64,000 nt of DNA. Origin: Pseudomonadaceae bacterium. Lineage in GTDB: Bacteria > Pseudomonadota > Gammaproteobacteria > Pseudomonadales > Azotimanducaceae. The DNA is taken from positions 248,001 to 312,000 of the forward strand of contig JANSXA010000003.1 in NCBI GenBank assembly GCA_024743175.1, written 5' to 3'. Shown here piece by piece: positions 43,276 to 52,679 of this stretch (its first letter is position 1; each line of letters begins with the position of its first letter). Under the pieces are notes generated by a model. The model was not told the DNA's origin, did no database searches, and saw only the letters and a list, made by a program, of their open reading frames with translations. The translations under genes were made by a program, and so were the position numbers.

Positions 43276-44463
43276 TTAAATGGCTTCGAACAATCCTGCA
43301 GCACCCATGCCTTTGCCGACACACATCGACACGATGCCGTATTTTTTATTTTGCCGTTTCAGCGTTCGCAGCAGCGAGCCGGTTAAACGGGTGCCGGTCA
43401 TGCCAAACGGGTGGCCTATGGCGATGGAACCGCCGTTGACGTTGTAAATCTCGTTATCAATGTTCAGCTGATCCCGACAGTACAGACACTGGCTGGCAAA
43501 AGCCTCATTAAGCTCCACCAGGTCAATATCGTCCATAGTCAGGCCGGCATAGTCCAACAATTTGGGTATAGCGAAGACCGGCCCTATGCCCATTTCGTCC
43601 GGCTCACATCCAGCCACGGTAAAGCCGCGGAAATATCCCATTGGCGTTAATCCCAGTTCGCTCGCCTTAGCTTCTGTCATGAGCAGGGTCATGGCGGCGC
43701 CATCTGACAATTGTGATGCGTTGCCGGCGGTGACGGATCCGCCTTCTTCAAAGGCGGGATCAAGCTGGCTGAGTCCGTCGAGGGTTGTACTGGGTCGATT
43801 ACATTCATCCCGATCAACAACGCCGGTGATAATTTCTGTTTCTTTGGTCTGTTTATCGATGACTTTTCGCCACTGCACCTGCATGGGTGCAATTTCATCA
43901 CTGATGTAGCCGGCTTCATCCGCGGCAGCATAGCGTTGCTGGCTTTGCAGAGCGTAAGCATCCTGAGACTCACGGGTAACCTGATAGCGCCGCGCAACCA
44001 CTTCTGCGGTATTGCCCATGGCCATATACATGTCAGGCATCTCTTCAGTCAGGGTCGGGTTTTCGGCAAACTTGGCTTCGGTACCCCGGCTTAAACCCGT
44101 AATGGATTCAACGCCACCAGCCATCATGATTTGTGCAAAACCAGAGTTGATCTGGCTGGCGGCAAAGGCGATGGAGTTTAATCCCGAAGAACATGCCCTG
44201 CTGATAGTGGTGGCAGGCACGGTGATGGGCAGGTTGGACAGCGCTACAGCGTGTCTGGCCACGTTACCAGACTGTTCGCCCACCTGGCGTCCGCAACCCA
44301 GCACAACATCTTCAACTAATGCCGGGTCGAGAGTCGGGTTGCGCTCCAGCAGCGCGTTGATGCAATGGGCAACCAGATCATCGGATCGGGACATGTTGAA
44401 TGTGCCACGATGAGCTTTGGCCAGGCCGGTGCGAATGCAATCGACGACAACAATATTGTTCAT
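43276..44463 (-). CDS. Thiolase (acetyl-CoA C-acyltransferase)
   Basis: A 395-residue thiolase with the expected catalytic residues: Cys91 (SRACSSGLNS), the His of AIGHPFGMTGTR, and the C-terminal Cys of SMCVGKGMGAAG. It cleaves 3-ketoacyl-CoA with CoA, or runs in reverse for condensation. GAGGAG precedes the ATG at 44463. It is encoded between the CaiB/BaiF CoA-transferase and the Tat/Fe-S aldo/keto reductase, suggesting the end step of an acyl-CoA degradation path. Confidence 0.93.
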   Translation of the reverse strand: MNNIVVVDCIRTGLAKAHRGTFNMSRSDDLVAHCINALLERNPTLDPALVEDVVLGCGRQVGEQSGNVARHAVALSNLPITVPATTISRACSSGLNSIAFAASQINSGFAQIMMAGGVESITGLSRGTEAKFAENPTLTEEMPDMYMAMGNTAEVVARRYQVTRESQDAYALQSQQRYAAADEAGYISDEIAPMQVQWRKVIDKQTKETEIITGVVDRDECNRPSTTLDGLSQLDPAFEEGGSVTAGNASQLSDGAAMTLLMTEAKASELGLTPMGYFRGFTVAGCEPDEMGIGPVFAIPKLLDYAGLTMDDIDLVELNEAFASQCLYCRDQLNIDNEIYNVNGGSIAIGHPFGMTGTRLTGSLLRTLKRQNKKYGIVSMCVGKGMGAAGLFEAI

Positions 44464-44485
44464 AACTACTCCTCTAAACGGATGT

Positions 44486-45730
44486 TTACTTTTCCTGGTT
44501 GCTGCCCGTACCGATGACACCTTCTGCCGTCATGGCGTCGATAGCACTGTCATCAAAGCCAGCCTGGCTGAGAATCGCTCGGGTGTGTTCACCCAACTGC
44601 GGCGCGGGACCCTGAGGTTTTACATCTGCTGTCGCAAAACGCATAGGGATGTTGACGGTGCGATAGGGACCAATATCGTCATGCTCAATCTGCGGGAACA
44701 TACCCAACTCAACGGCATGAGGGTCTTGAGGCACTTCGTGAAGAGCAAGTACCGGCCCCCAGATCAGGCCGGCTTTGTCAAAGATCTCACCCCATTCGTC
44801 GCGGCTGCGCTTGGCCAGGGCGGCATCCACCAGATCGATAAGCGTGTCCATGTTGCGATAACGTGAGCGTGAATCAACAAAACGTTCATCATCGATCAGT
44901 TCTTCAATTTCTATGGCCTGACACATACGTGACCAGAAGGCGGCATCCGGCATCATGTTGAAGACCACCCATTTGCCATCACCGCAGGGGAACCGATTGG
45001 CGGTGATCGCCAGCATTTCTTTGCGCGCACGACGACGCACCGGCGCGTGATCGATGGCGGTGACCGCATAGTCAGTTGCCTGGGTCCACACCGCAGTTTC
45101 GTACAGCGATGTTTCGACCACCTGTCCTTCACCGCTCTTTTCTGCCAGGCGCAGGGCAGCCAGAATTGAAGCCACCATGGCAAGACCCGTAGTGTGGTCA
45201 CCTTGTGCTGGCCGCGCCATGGGCACAACACCTGCGTCACCTTCACGCTGGGCATCGTATAAACCTGAACGGCCAAAAAACGCTGTAACGTCATAGCCCG
45301 GTCGCCAGGCATCCGGGCCGGTGGTGCCGTAACCGGTCAGTGTTGCGTGTACCAGGTCAGGTTTGAGAGCCAGCAGAGTAGCCGGGTCCAGACCAAATTT
45401 TTCCTGGCGTTTGACCAGCAGATTACACATGAAGATATCGGCCCCAGCGACCAGTTTACGCACAAGGTCTGCGCCAGCGGGTTGATCCAGGGCTACCGCT
45501 ATGGAGCGTTTGCCGCGATTGTCCACATCAAAACCGAAGTCGTAGCCTTTGATTTCGTCGCTGAGTTCGTCGTGTTTGATCGGGCGGGAGAGACCCCGCA
45601 TCGGGTCGCCGGTGAGTGGTTCAACCTTGATCACGTTGGCACCCAGGTCCGCTAAAATTGCGCCAGCGCTGGGCGCGGCCATGTAGCTGTCGACTTCGAT
45701 CACGGTTATGTCTTGCAAAGGTGCAGTCAT
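44486..45730 (-). CDS. CaiB/BaiF family (class III) CoA-transferase
   Basis: A 414-residue enzyme. The N-terminal VIEVDSYMAAPSAGAILADLGANVIKVE region is diagnostic, and Asp178 in ARPAQGDHTTG is the expected acyl-carboxylate nucleophile. Class III transferases activate carboxylic acids such as carnitine, bile acids or formate-like donors by exchange with another CoA thioester. It starts one base after the duplicated YjbR gene ends and the thiolase gene follows 22 bases later. Confidence 0.92.
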   Translation of the reverse strand: MTAPLQDITVIEVDSYMAAPSAGAILADLGANVIKVEPLTGDPMRGLSRPIKHDELSDEIKGYDFGFDVDNRGKRSIAVALDQPAGADLVRKLVAGADIFMCNLLVKRQEKFGLDPATLLALKPDLVHATLTGYGTTGPDAWRPGYDVTAFFGRSGLYDAQREGDAGVVPMARPAQGDHTTGLAMVASILAALRLAEKSGEGQVVETSLYETAVWTQATDYAVTAIDHAPVRRRARKEMLAITANRFPCGDGKWVVFNMMPDAAFWSRMCQAIEIEELIDDERFVDSRSRYRNMDTLIDLVDAALAKRSRDEWGEIFDKAGLIWGPVLALHEVPQDPHAVELGMFPQIEHDDIGPYRTVNIPMRFATADVKPQGPAPQLGEHTRAILSQAGFDDSAIDAMTAEGVIGTGSNQEK

Positions 45731-45731
45731 T

Positions 45732-46559
45732 TTACTCCCTGGTAGATTCTGTTCTTTTTATGGGCTGCTGGGCATCGAGTGCTTTCAGCATGCGTTTCAA
45801 GGCGAAGTGTCGGTAACTCTGCTCGATTAAGACCTCCGCTTCACCGGCCATCAACCCGTCTTCGATATCCAGATTAAGCCATCCATTGTGCCCGGTATAC
45901 GGTGGTATTTGGTAGCGTTTGTCAAAAGTCAGGCTGGCCTGTGCCTCCCTGCCCGCCCAGAAGGACAGTTGCAGGCGGCCGTCGCTCATATAAACCGTGC
46001 AGAAATTCTTTTTGCCGGCGCGAAAGCAGGGATTGCCAAACTGACGATCCTCGCTGGTTTCCGGCAGCGCCAGACACAACTTACTGATCTGTGCTAACAA
46101 TCGTTTGCGGTGCGGAGCGACCAGCGGATCGAATTCCTCGGGATCGATGGTCAGTGTGGGTGGTTCAAGGTCAGGGCCTGGGGGCAGCGTGGCGGTGAGA
46201 GACTTTGGGGCGGCATCAACATAGGCCTGACGCACAAGCTCGGCAATTCTACCCCAGTCCAGCCCCTGGTCCAGATCAACACCCAACCAGCCTTTCGGGC
46301 CGACGTAGGGTGGCACATAAAAATATTCCGGCTCAGCGTCGACATAAAGTGACTGAGCCCCCGCCGGCATTTTCAGCCAAAGTGCCAGGTGTCCGTCACC
46401 GTGGTGATTAATCACGTAGGTGGCAAAGGTTTTCCCGGCAACACGGAAGTCAGGAGAGCCATGGCTCATCACACACTCAGTATCCGGGAACCACAGGCAG
46501 AGATCGTTCACCGCTGTAGTGATGTCTCTGCCTTTCTGTTTGCTTTTCGCTTGGCTCAC
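45732..46559 (-). CDS. Duplicated MmcQ/YjbR-like protein
   Basis: A 275-residue cytosolic protein made of two related halves. The first has LCLWFPDTECVMSHGSPDFRV, VPPYVGPKGWLGVDL and VRQAY; the second repeats it as LCLALPETSEDRQFGNPCFR, IPPYTGHNGWLNLDI and IEQSY. Each resembles one MmcQ/YjbR domain (CyaY-like fold), a family without an agreed function. The GTG start is set by GGAGGAG. It is the first gene of the run that leads through the CoA-transferase to larE, and it is divergent from an MFS gene. Confidence 0.85.
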   Translation of the reverse strand: MSQAKSKQKGRDITTAVNDLCLWFPDTECVMSHGSPDFRVAGKTFATYVINHHGDGHLALWLKMPAGAQSLYVDAEPEYFYVPPYVGPKGWLGVDLDQGLDWGRIAELVRQAYVDAAPKSLTATLPPGPDLEPPTLTIDPEEFDPLVAPHRKRLLAQISKLCLALPETSEDRQFGNPCFRAGKKNFCTVYMSDGRLQLSFWAGREAQASLTFDKRYQIPPYTGHNGWLNLDIEDGLMAGEAEVLIEQSYRHFALKRMLKALDAQQPIKRTESTRE

Positions 46560-46707
46560 CTACTCCTCCCCCTACAGGCCTAATCCGCCCCCGGCGGTCC
46601 TTCAACTGGTGCTAGAATAGCGTGTTTATCTTCCCAACTGGAGTTTGTCTTGAGCGCAGTTATGCGCAACGGCGTTGTGCTGTTGTCTGAAACGATGGTT
46701 ATTGCCT

Positions 46708-47982
46708 GTGTCTGATCCAGACATCCAGGCCACATCCGCTTCCAGTGTAAAAAAAACCTTTATGGGCTGGCGCATGGTCGCTGCTGCCTTTTTTGTCGAC
46801 TTTGTGGCAGTGGGTTTCTTCTTTTATTCCTATGGTGTGTTTTTCAAAGCCATTGCTGCTGAGTTTGGGGACTCTCGCCTGGGCGTCGCTCTGGGGCTCA
46901 CCGTGACCAACGCGGTCGGTGCCATAGCAGCCCCTCTGGTCGGCAGGGCGTTGGACCGTTTTCCTCTGAAGCGGGTGATTGGTGTCGGCGCTACGTCCAT
47001 GGCCATAGGCTTTCTCGGGCTCAGTCAGGTGCAGACGCAGATGCAGTTTTATCTGGTGCTGGGTCTGTTCATCGGTTTTGGCGCATCATCGATGGGCAAT
47101 CTTGCCACCAGCAAACTGGTTGCCAACTGGTTTGATCGTAAACGCGGCATGGCTCTGGGTATCGCTGCAACAGGTGTCTCGTTGTCCGGGGTGGTGATGC
47201 CCTATATCAGCGCAGAAATAATTGCCGGTTATGGCTGGCGCAACGGCTTCTTAGTCTATGGCCTGTTTACTTTCATGGTTGTGGTGCCGTTTGTTTTGAG
47301 CGTGGTGGTATCAAAACCCGAAGAGGTTGGCCTGCAGCCGGATGGCGCACTGAAACTTCCACCTGCCGATGTGCACACCAATTCAGCGCCCGTACCTCGA
47401 TTATCCATGCACCAGGTCTGGCGAGACCACAATTTCTGGATCATTGTGCTGACCTTCTCGCTGATATTCTGCTGCATGAGCACGACTCTGACACACATGG
47501 TGCCCAGGCTCACAGACATGGGGCACGAGTTAAGTTTAGCTTCACTGGTGATGTCGCTGTGTGCCGGTCTCGGCATTGTTGGCAAGCTCAGTTTTGGCTG
47601 GCTGGGCGATAAACTGCCTATGCGCAGGGTACTGTTGCTGGTGATCCTGGTTCAATTCAGCGGGCAGTTTCTCATGTACCACAACGAGGACCTGTTCTGG
47701 TTTGCGGTTGGTGCGGCTTTGTTTGGTTATGGCGTTGGCGGGGTGGTGCCACTGCATGGCGCCATTGTGGGCAAAACCTTTGGCCGCGAACGGTTTGGCG
47801 CAGTGCTGGGCCTGATGCGACCGGCCATGTTTCCGATCCAGATCCTTGGCGTACCCTTTGCCGGTTGGGTCTACGACACCACGGGCTCTTACGCTCAGGC
47901 ATTTCAGGTACTGCTGTTTCTGTATGGTTTTGCCGCCTGTGCGGTGGCATTTTACCGTGCGCCTGAAGTCAAAGCAGCTTAG
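46708..47982 (+). CDS. MFS transporter (monocarboxylate/oxalate-formate type)
   Basis: A 424-residue inner-membrane transporter with 12 predicted helices. Features include the loop motif VGRALDRFPLKRVIGVG after helix 2 and GWLGDKLPMRRV after helix 8. The layout resembles the monocarboxylate and oxalate/formate MFS groups, so an organic acid is the likely cargo. The GTG at 46708 is preferred: a TTG at 46675 would add an unlikely Cys-rich extension. It is divergent from the CoA-transferase run. Confidence 0.85.
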   Translation: MSDPDIQATSASSVKKTFMGWRMVAAAFFVDFVAVGFFFYSYGVFFKAIAAEFGDSRLGVALGLTVTNAVGAIAAPLVGRALDRFPLKRVIGVGATSMAIGFLGLSQVQTQMQFYLVLGLFIGFGASSMGNLATSKLVANWFDRKRGMALGIAATGVSLSGVVMPYISAEIIAGYGWRNGFLVYGLFTFMVVVPFVLSVVVSKPEEVGLQPDGALKLPPADVHTNSAPVPRLSMHQVWRDHNFWIIVLTFSLIFCCMSTTLTHMVPRLTDMGHELSLASLVMSLCAGLGIVGKLSFGWLGDKLPMRRVLLLVILVQFSGQFLMYHNEDLFWFAVGAALFGYGVGGVVPLHGAIVGKTFGRERFGAVLGLMRPAMFPIQILGVPFAGWVYDTTGSYAQAFQVLLFLYGFAACAVAFYRAPEVKAA

Positions 47983-49163
47983 TCAGGTAAACCCAGCACC
48001 CGTTTTGCAATGATATTCAGCTGCACTTCTTTTGTGCCCCCGGCGATGGTTAAAGACTTCTGATACAACCATTGTTTGAGACGTGCCAGCTCTTTGGGGT
48101 CTGCTTCAGCACCATCCCAGCGTAAACCCTGTGTACCCATAGCCGCTACGGCGAGTTCATCCCCATCCTGAATATTCAGCGCATTACTGAGTTTTACTGC
48201 AGACGAGGTGAAGCCAGGTGCGTGGGACTGTGATTCTTCAATGGCTCGACGTTGGGTGATCTGTTGTGCCCGTGTATTCATCTCGTACCGCGTCAACCAG
48301 TCGCGCAATGCAGTGTGGTCGAGTTTGCCACTTTCCGGACCGACGTAGTGACGCACCAGTCCTGGCATCCGGCTTTCCTCGACGCGACCGCCCTGAGAGC
48401 CGGAGATGTTGATACCCGCATGTGTGGAGCGTTCAAATTGCAGCAGCCGTTTGCCCACGGTCCAGCCATTGTCTACGCCGCCAATCAGATCCTCTGCAGG
48501 CACCACGGCGTTATCGAAATAAGTTTCGCAGAAAGGGGATGCGCCTGAGATCAACGCAATTGGTGATACCTTCACGCCGGGCTGACTCATGTCAATGAGC
48601 ACCAGCGATATGCCTTCGTGTTTGGGCTTGTCCGGTGAGGTGCGCACCAGGGCAAAAATGAAATCACATTCGGTGGCATCACTGGTCCATATCTTGGCAC
48701 CGTTAATCAGATAGTGATCGCCGTTGCGTTCAGCCCGCGTGCTGAGGCTGGCAAGGTCAGAGCCCGCGCCGGGTTCGGAATAACCCATGGCCCATGCGCC
48801 TTCGCCGCGTGCACAGCGGGGTAGCCATTTCTGCTTCTGAGACTCCGTGCCAAATTCCAGTATCGTAGGTCCGATGTAGTTCACCCCTCGACCAGTCAGC
48901 GGCGTTCGCGCACCGATGGCTTTTAGTTCTTCGATCAGCACCTGATATTGTTCGCGGTTGAGTTCAGCACCACCATAGGCTTTTGGCCAGGTGGGTACGG
49001 TCCAGCCTTTTTCTGCCATGCGCTCGAGCCACAGCCGTGTATCCACATCCAGTTCAATATGACTGCTGCCGATAGGTGTATAACCGGGACCTCTGGCACC
49101 CTCCGGGCAGTTTTCTGCCAGCCAGCTGCGGGTTTCTAAACGGAATTCATCTATATTCTGCAA
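47979..49163 (-). CDS. Acyl-CoA dehydrogenase
   Basis: A 394-residue FAD enzyme of the acyl-CoA dehydrogenase family: N-terminal helices, AWAMGYSEPGAGSDLASLST for flavin and substrate binding, then IWTSDATECDFIFALVRT, and the C-terminal helical part ending VQLNIIAKRVLGLPD. It removes hydrogen from acyl-CoA alpha and beta carbons. The TTG at 49163 is chosen by GGAGA at a suitable distance; a GTG at 49178 is possible. It is downstream of the PQQ-dehydrogenase and hypothetical genes, and its 3' end overlaps the convergent MFS gene. Confidence 0.9.
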   Translation of the reverse strand: MQNIDEFRLETRSWLAENCPEGARGPGYTPIGSSHIELDVDTRLWLERMAEKGWTVPTWPKAYGGAELNREQYQVLIEELKAIGARTPLTGRGVNYIGPTILEFGTESQKQKWLPRCARGEGAWAMGYSEPGAGSDLASLSTRAERNGDHYLINGAKIWTSDATECDFIFALVRTSPDKPKHEGISLVLIDMSQPGVKVSPIALISGASPFCETYFDNAVVPAEDLIGGVDNGWTVGKRLLQFERSTHAGINISGSQGGRVEESRMPGLVRHYVGPESGKLDHTALRDWLTRYEMNTRAQQITQRRAIEESQSHAPGFTSSAVKLSNALNIQDGDELAVAAMGTQGLRWDGAEADPKELARLKQWLYQKSLTIAGGTKEVQLNIIAKRVLGLPD

Positions 49164-49208
49164 AACATATCTCCACACATAGGGGCGTAGTCAAAAGCGC
49201 CGGGGGCA

Positions 49209-49520
49209 TTAGTAGAACCGCGCTTTGAGCAGCTGCAGCTGGGTTTCACCGCGACTGTGACAGCGAATATTGACCGCCTCCGTGAGGATCTGATCGGCAA
49301 TATAAGGCTCAAAGCTGCTGCGACTGAACGGTGCAATGTCCATCATTTCTATTTCAACCGAATAGCCTTCAACCACCGGAAGAATGGTGATGGCATTGTG
49401 GTTGGGCAGCAGTTCTTCCAGCTCTACCTGTAGTGCCTGTTGGGATTCACGATCCGGAGCTACACCTTTGACCAGATATTTGAGGACACATTCAACAGAT
49501 TCTTCAGTCAACAGCTTCAT
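49209..49520 (-). CDS. Hypothetical protein between PQQ dehydrogenase and acyl-CoA dehydrogenase
   Basis: A 103-residue protein without recognised motif, signal peptide or membrane segment. The sequence alternates helix and strand and is acidic in the middle (VELEELLPNH). Its ATG at 49520 lies inside the last codons of the PQQ-dehydrogenase gene (17-base overlap), so it is translationally coupled. A chaperone or assembly role is only a guess from that position. Confidence 0.6.
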   Translation of the reverse strand: MKLLTEESVECVLKYLVKGVAPDRESQQALQVELEELLPNHNAITILPVVEGYSVEIEMMDIAPFSRSSFEPYIADQILTEAVNIRCHSRGETQLQLLKARFY

Positions 49521-51468
49521 CCAGGCGGTAGGCGATCAGATAATCACCCGACGGCATTGGAGAAGTAAAGTGACCACCGGCTGCAATCACCACATATTGC
49601 TGATTGTTATACAAATAGCTCATCGGTACTGCGTTGCCTGTTGTCGGTAACTTGTCACGCCATAACTCTTTACCGTCATTGATATCGAATGCGCGGAAGT
49701 AGCTGTCTGAGGTGGCGGCGATAAAAATCAGGCCGCTGGCGGTAACCATAGGTCCACCCATTTCTATGGCACTGCCGAAAAAATGGTGGATCGGCCAGGG
49801 CGCCAGATTCTCCAGAGTACCCAGCGGGTTCTGCCAGAGAATATCGCCACTCTCCAGGTCTACAGCGGCAAGAGTGGCCCAGGGCGGCTTGGTACAGGGT
49901 GCGCCAAGCGGGGAAGTCAGAGGTTCCATGATCACGCAGTATTCAGAGCCGTATTGGGGAAAGGGTAATCCTTCCGGGCAGTCAGCCTGTTTCGCCAGGC
50001 GCACAGCGATGGGAATATGTTTGGTGTTGGTCACCATGATTTTTCGATCCGGATCAACCGCGGGTGCGCCCCAGTTGTTGCCACCGAGATTTGATGGATA
50101 GAACACCGTGCCGGCAAGACTGGGCGGGGTGTAAATCGGTCCCGTGGTCATTGACTGCAGTTTCTTGCGGCAGGAGCGACGGTCCCAGAACGTCACACCC
50201 CAGGCATCTTCCGGAGAAATGCCAAGCTGGTGTAAAGGCTCTGGCTTCAGCGGAAAAGGTTGAGTAGGGCTCAGGTATTCGCCGGGCACGGCACCGGTCT
50301 GGGGAACCGGTCGTTCTTCGACGGGATGTAACGGCTCACCGGTTTCCCGATCGAGTACAAATGTCATGCCCATCTTGGTGACCTGAACTACGGCTGGGCG
50401 TGTCTTGCCGTCAATGGTCAATTCGACAAATGTGGGCTGTGCAGGCACATCAAAGTCCCAGATATCGTGATGTACTGTCTGATAGTGCCAGGCTACGCTG
50501 CCGTCAGCTGCGTTCAACGCTACCACCGAACTCGAGTAGTAGTCGAGATGACCGTCGCGCGCACCACCGTAATAATCTGGTGAGGAGTTGCCGGTGGGTA
50601 CAATGACCAACCCCCGCTCTTCGTCTACAGAAATAGTTGACCACACATTGGTGGATCCGGACACAAAATTGCCGTCTTCGTCAGTTTGTGGCCGGTCCGG
50701 ATGTACCGGGTTCCAACCCCAAAGGAAATCGCCATTTCTGATGTTGTAGGCGCGCACAACACCAGACGGGATATCAGGTCGGCGACTGTCCTGTACAAAC
50801 GCACCCGTCACTACGGTATCGCCGATAATTGCAGGGGCACTGGTGATGCCATATTCGGAGGCTTCGTGCGGTGTGAGTCCTTCGTTGAGGCTGACTTCAC
50901 CATTGCTGCCAAAGTCACTACAGCGCTCACCACTTTTTGCATCCAGAACAATCAGGCGGGCATCTAGGGTGCCGAGAATAATGCGCTGTGCACAGGTGCC
51001 ACCGTCGGGGTTCTCATCCTGCCAGCTGCTGACTGCACGACAGTTGGTGATGCCTTCGTTGGACATGTCGACCTGGGGATCAAAACGCCAGCGTTCTTCG
51101 CCGGTGGCAGGATCCAACGCAAAAACGCGATTGAAAGGGGTGCAGTAGAAAAGCGTGCCATCCACCATGATCGGCGTGACCATGAAATTGGTTGGGCGGG
51201 TTCGCATGGATTCAGCGGACGTGGCCTCGGTCAAAGACTGGGAGCCGCCAACAAAGTCACCGGAGCGATGTGTCCAGACTTTTGTCAGACCGGCAACGTT
51301 AGCCGGGTTAATCTGAGTGGCGTTTGTGTGGTGACCACCGCCAGGGGCGCCGCCGTAAGCAGGCCACTCGATGTTCTCTGACGTGCCTGCACTGATTGCC
51401 AGTGGCGTGGTCAACAGCGCAGCCGCGAATAATCCGGCAGCCCTGCCAGGACATGTGCTTCTTCTCAT
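49504..51468 (-). CDS. PQQ-dependent dehydrogenase (quinoprotein alcohol/glucose dehydrogenase family)
   Basis: A 654-residue secreted quinoprotein. The signal peptide (MRRSTCPGRAAGLFAAALLTTPLAISA) is followed by an eight-bladed propeller with repeated tryptophan-docking segments such as ALDPATGEERWRFDPQ and LDAKSGERC. The C-terminus ends GGHFTSPMPSGDYLIAYRL. Substrate oxidation occurs in the periplasm with electrons passed to the respiratory chain. It is the intact paralogue of the frameshifted gene at 35089-36636. The cysteine pair of CTKPP and the conserved EDAWG suit a soluble or loosely bound form. It is the first gene of a three-gene run. Confidence 0.92.
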   Translation of the reverse strand: MRRSTCPGRAAGLFAAALLTTPLAISAGTSENIEWPAYGGAPGGGHHTNATQINPANVAGLTKVWTHRSGDFVGGSQSLTEATSAESMRTRPTNFMVTPIMVDGTLFYCTPFNRVFALDPATGEERWRFDPQVDMSNEGITNCRAVSSWQDENPDGGTCAQRIILGTLDARLIVLDAKSGERCSDFGSNGEVSLNEGLTPHEASEYGITSAPAIIGDTVVTGAFVQDSRRPDIPSGVVRAYNIRNGDFLWGWNPVHPDRPQTDEDGNFVSGSTNVWSTISVDEERGLVIVPTGNSSPDYYGGARDGHLDYYSSSVVALNAADGSVAWHYQTVHHDIWDFDVPAQPTFVELTIDGKTRPAVVQVTKMGMTFVLDRETGEPLHPVEERPVPQTGAVPGEYLSPTQPFPLKPEPLHQLGISPEDAWGVTFWDRRSCRKKLQSMTTGPIYTPPSLAGTVFYPSNLGGNNWGAPAVDPDRKIMVTNTKHIPIAVRLAKQADCPEGLPFPQYGSEYCVIMEPLTSPLGAPCTKPPWATLAAVDLESGDILWQNPLGTLENLAPWPIHHFFGSAIEMGGPMVTASGLIFIAATSDSYFRAFDINDGKELWRDKLPTTGNAVPMSYLYNNQQYVVIAAGGHFTSPMPSGDYLIAYRLDEAVD

Positions 51469-51557
51469 ACTCCCCCCAGAGTCTCTCTTAGTCCCAGCAT
51501 TAAACAACTACCTTGTTATACTCGCAACGACCGTCATCGATGAGTGGCTTGTAGATT

Positions 51558-52679
51558 TTGACTGCGAAACTACCAAAAAAAGGATTTATTCTGCTGGGGC
51601 TCGCTGTAATCTGCTCACAAGCGATAGCCGCTGCGGGACCTATTCAGACTGAAACCAACAATCCGGATGAGAAGCCGGATGACAATCAGGAAGAGAAAGT
51701 GGCTGACATAAAAGTCACGCGTTTGCTGGATGCGCCCATTATTTACCCGGGTCTGGATTCCAGTATCGGTGCAAATATCCAGGGACCGTCGGTTATACGG
51801 GTACCTCAGTGGGTCAAAAAACCCCTGGGCAAGTACTACCTTTATTTTGCGGATCACAAAGGCAGCTATATCCGCCTGGCCTATGCAGATGCGCTGGTGG
51901 GACCCTGGAAAATTCATCCGCCAGGTACGCTGCAGTTGTCTGAGTCGCTGTTCCTGACTGAACCGCCCGAAGTTGATGCGACTCAACGTGAACAGATCGA
52001 AGCAGCATTTGCACAACGAGGCATACAAGTTGCCCACGATGTGGTGGAGGAAGTGACAACCCCGCACATCGCTTCTCCAGATGTTCACGTAGATCAAGCT
52101 AACCAGCAGATCATCATGTACTACCACGGTCTGGAAGGTGTGGCTCACCAGGTGACTCGAGTGGCGACTTCTACTGACGGCCTGAATTTCGCGGCGCAAC
52201 CTCAGGTACTGGGGCAAACGTACTTCCGCGTATTCAGCTGGAAGGATCACATGTATGCACTGGCAATGCCTGGTCAGCTCTATCGTGCCACCAGTCCCTT
52301 TGGGCCTTTTGAGCCGGGCCCACGCTTGTTCAATGCCGACATGCGCCACAATGCGGTATTACGACGGGGCGATACATTGTGGGTCTTCTGGACTCAGGTA
52401 GGCGATGTCCCGGAACACATAAAAGTCTCTACGATTGAGTTGAAGGGTAACTGGCTGGGCTGGACTGAGAGTCCGCCAGTGGAGGTGCTGCGGCCTGAAA
52501 AACCCTGGGAAGGCGCACTTGCCCCTCTGCAGCCATCCATCCGCAGCACCGCGTATGGTCAGGTAAACCAGCTGCGCGATCCCGCCATTTTTGTTGAGGG
52601 TGACCGTGTTTATCTGTTTTACGCGGTAGCGGGTGAATCAGGCATAGGCCTGGCCGAACTTGAGTTTGAGTTTCCTTAG
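51558..52679 (+). CDS. Exported beta-propeller protein (glycoside hydrolase 43-like fold)
   Basis: A 373-residue protein. The signal peptide is MTAKLPKKGFILLGLAVICS then QAIA. The mature part is rich in the repeating pattern PSVIRVPQWV, YYLYFADHKGSYIRLAYAD and DPAIFVEGDRVYLFYAVAG, typical of five-bladed propellers in the GH43/GH32 range. No strict catalytic triad is confirmed by eye. TTG start at 51558; no good ATG is close. It is divergent from the PQQ-dehydrogenase gene. Binding or cleavage of an extracellular polysaccharide is plausible only by fold. Confidence 0.7.
   Translation: MTAKLPKKGFILLGLAVICSQAIAAAGPIQTETNNPDEKPDDNQEEKVADIKVTRLLDAPIIYPGLDSSIGANIQGPSVIRVPQWVKKPLGKYYLYFADHKGSYIRLAYADALVGPWKIHPPGTLQLSESLFLTEPPEVDATQREQIEAAFAQRGIQVAHDVVEEVTTPHIASPDVHVDQANQQIIMYYHGLEGVAHQVTRVATSTDGLNFAAQPQVLGQTYFRVFSWKDHMYALAMPGQLYRATSPFGPFEPGPRLFNADMRHNAVLRRGDTLWVFWTQVGDVPEHIKVSTIELKGNWLGWTESPPVEVLRPEKPWEGALAPLQPSIRSTAYGQVNQLRDPAIFVEGDRVYLFYAVAGESGIGLAELEFEFP

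Noticed and set aside
51615-52349. A 244-residue reading frame opposite the beta-propeller gene
   Set aside because: No export or domain feature, while the plus-strand gene has both.
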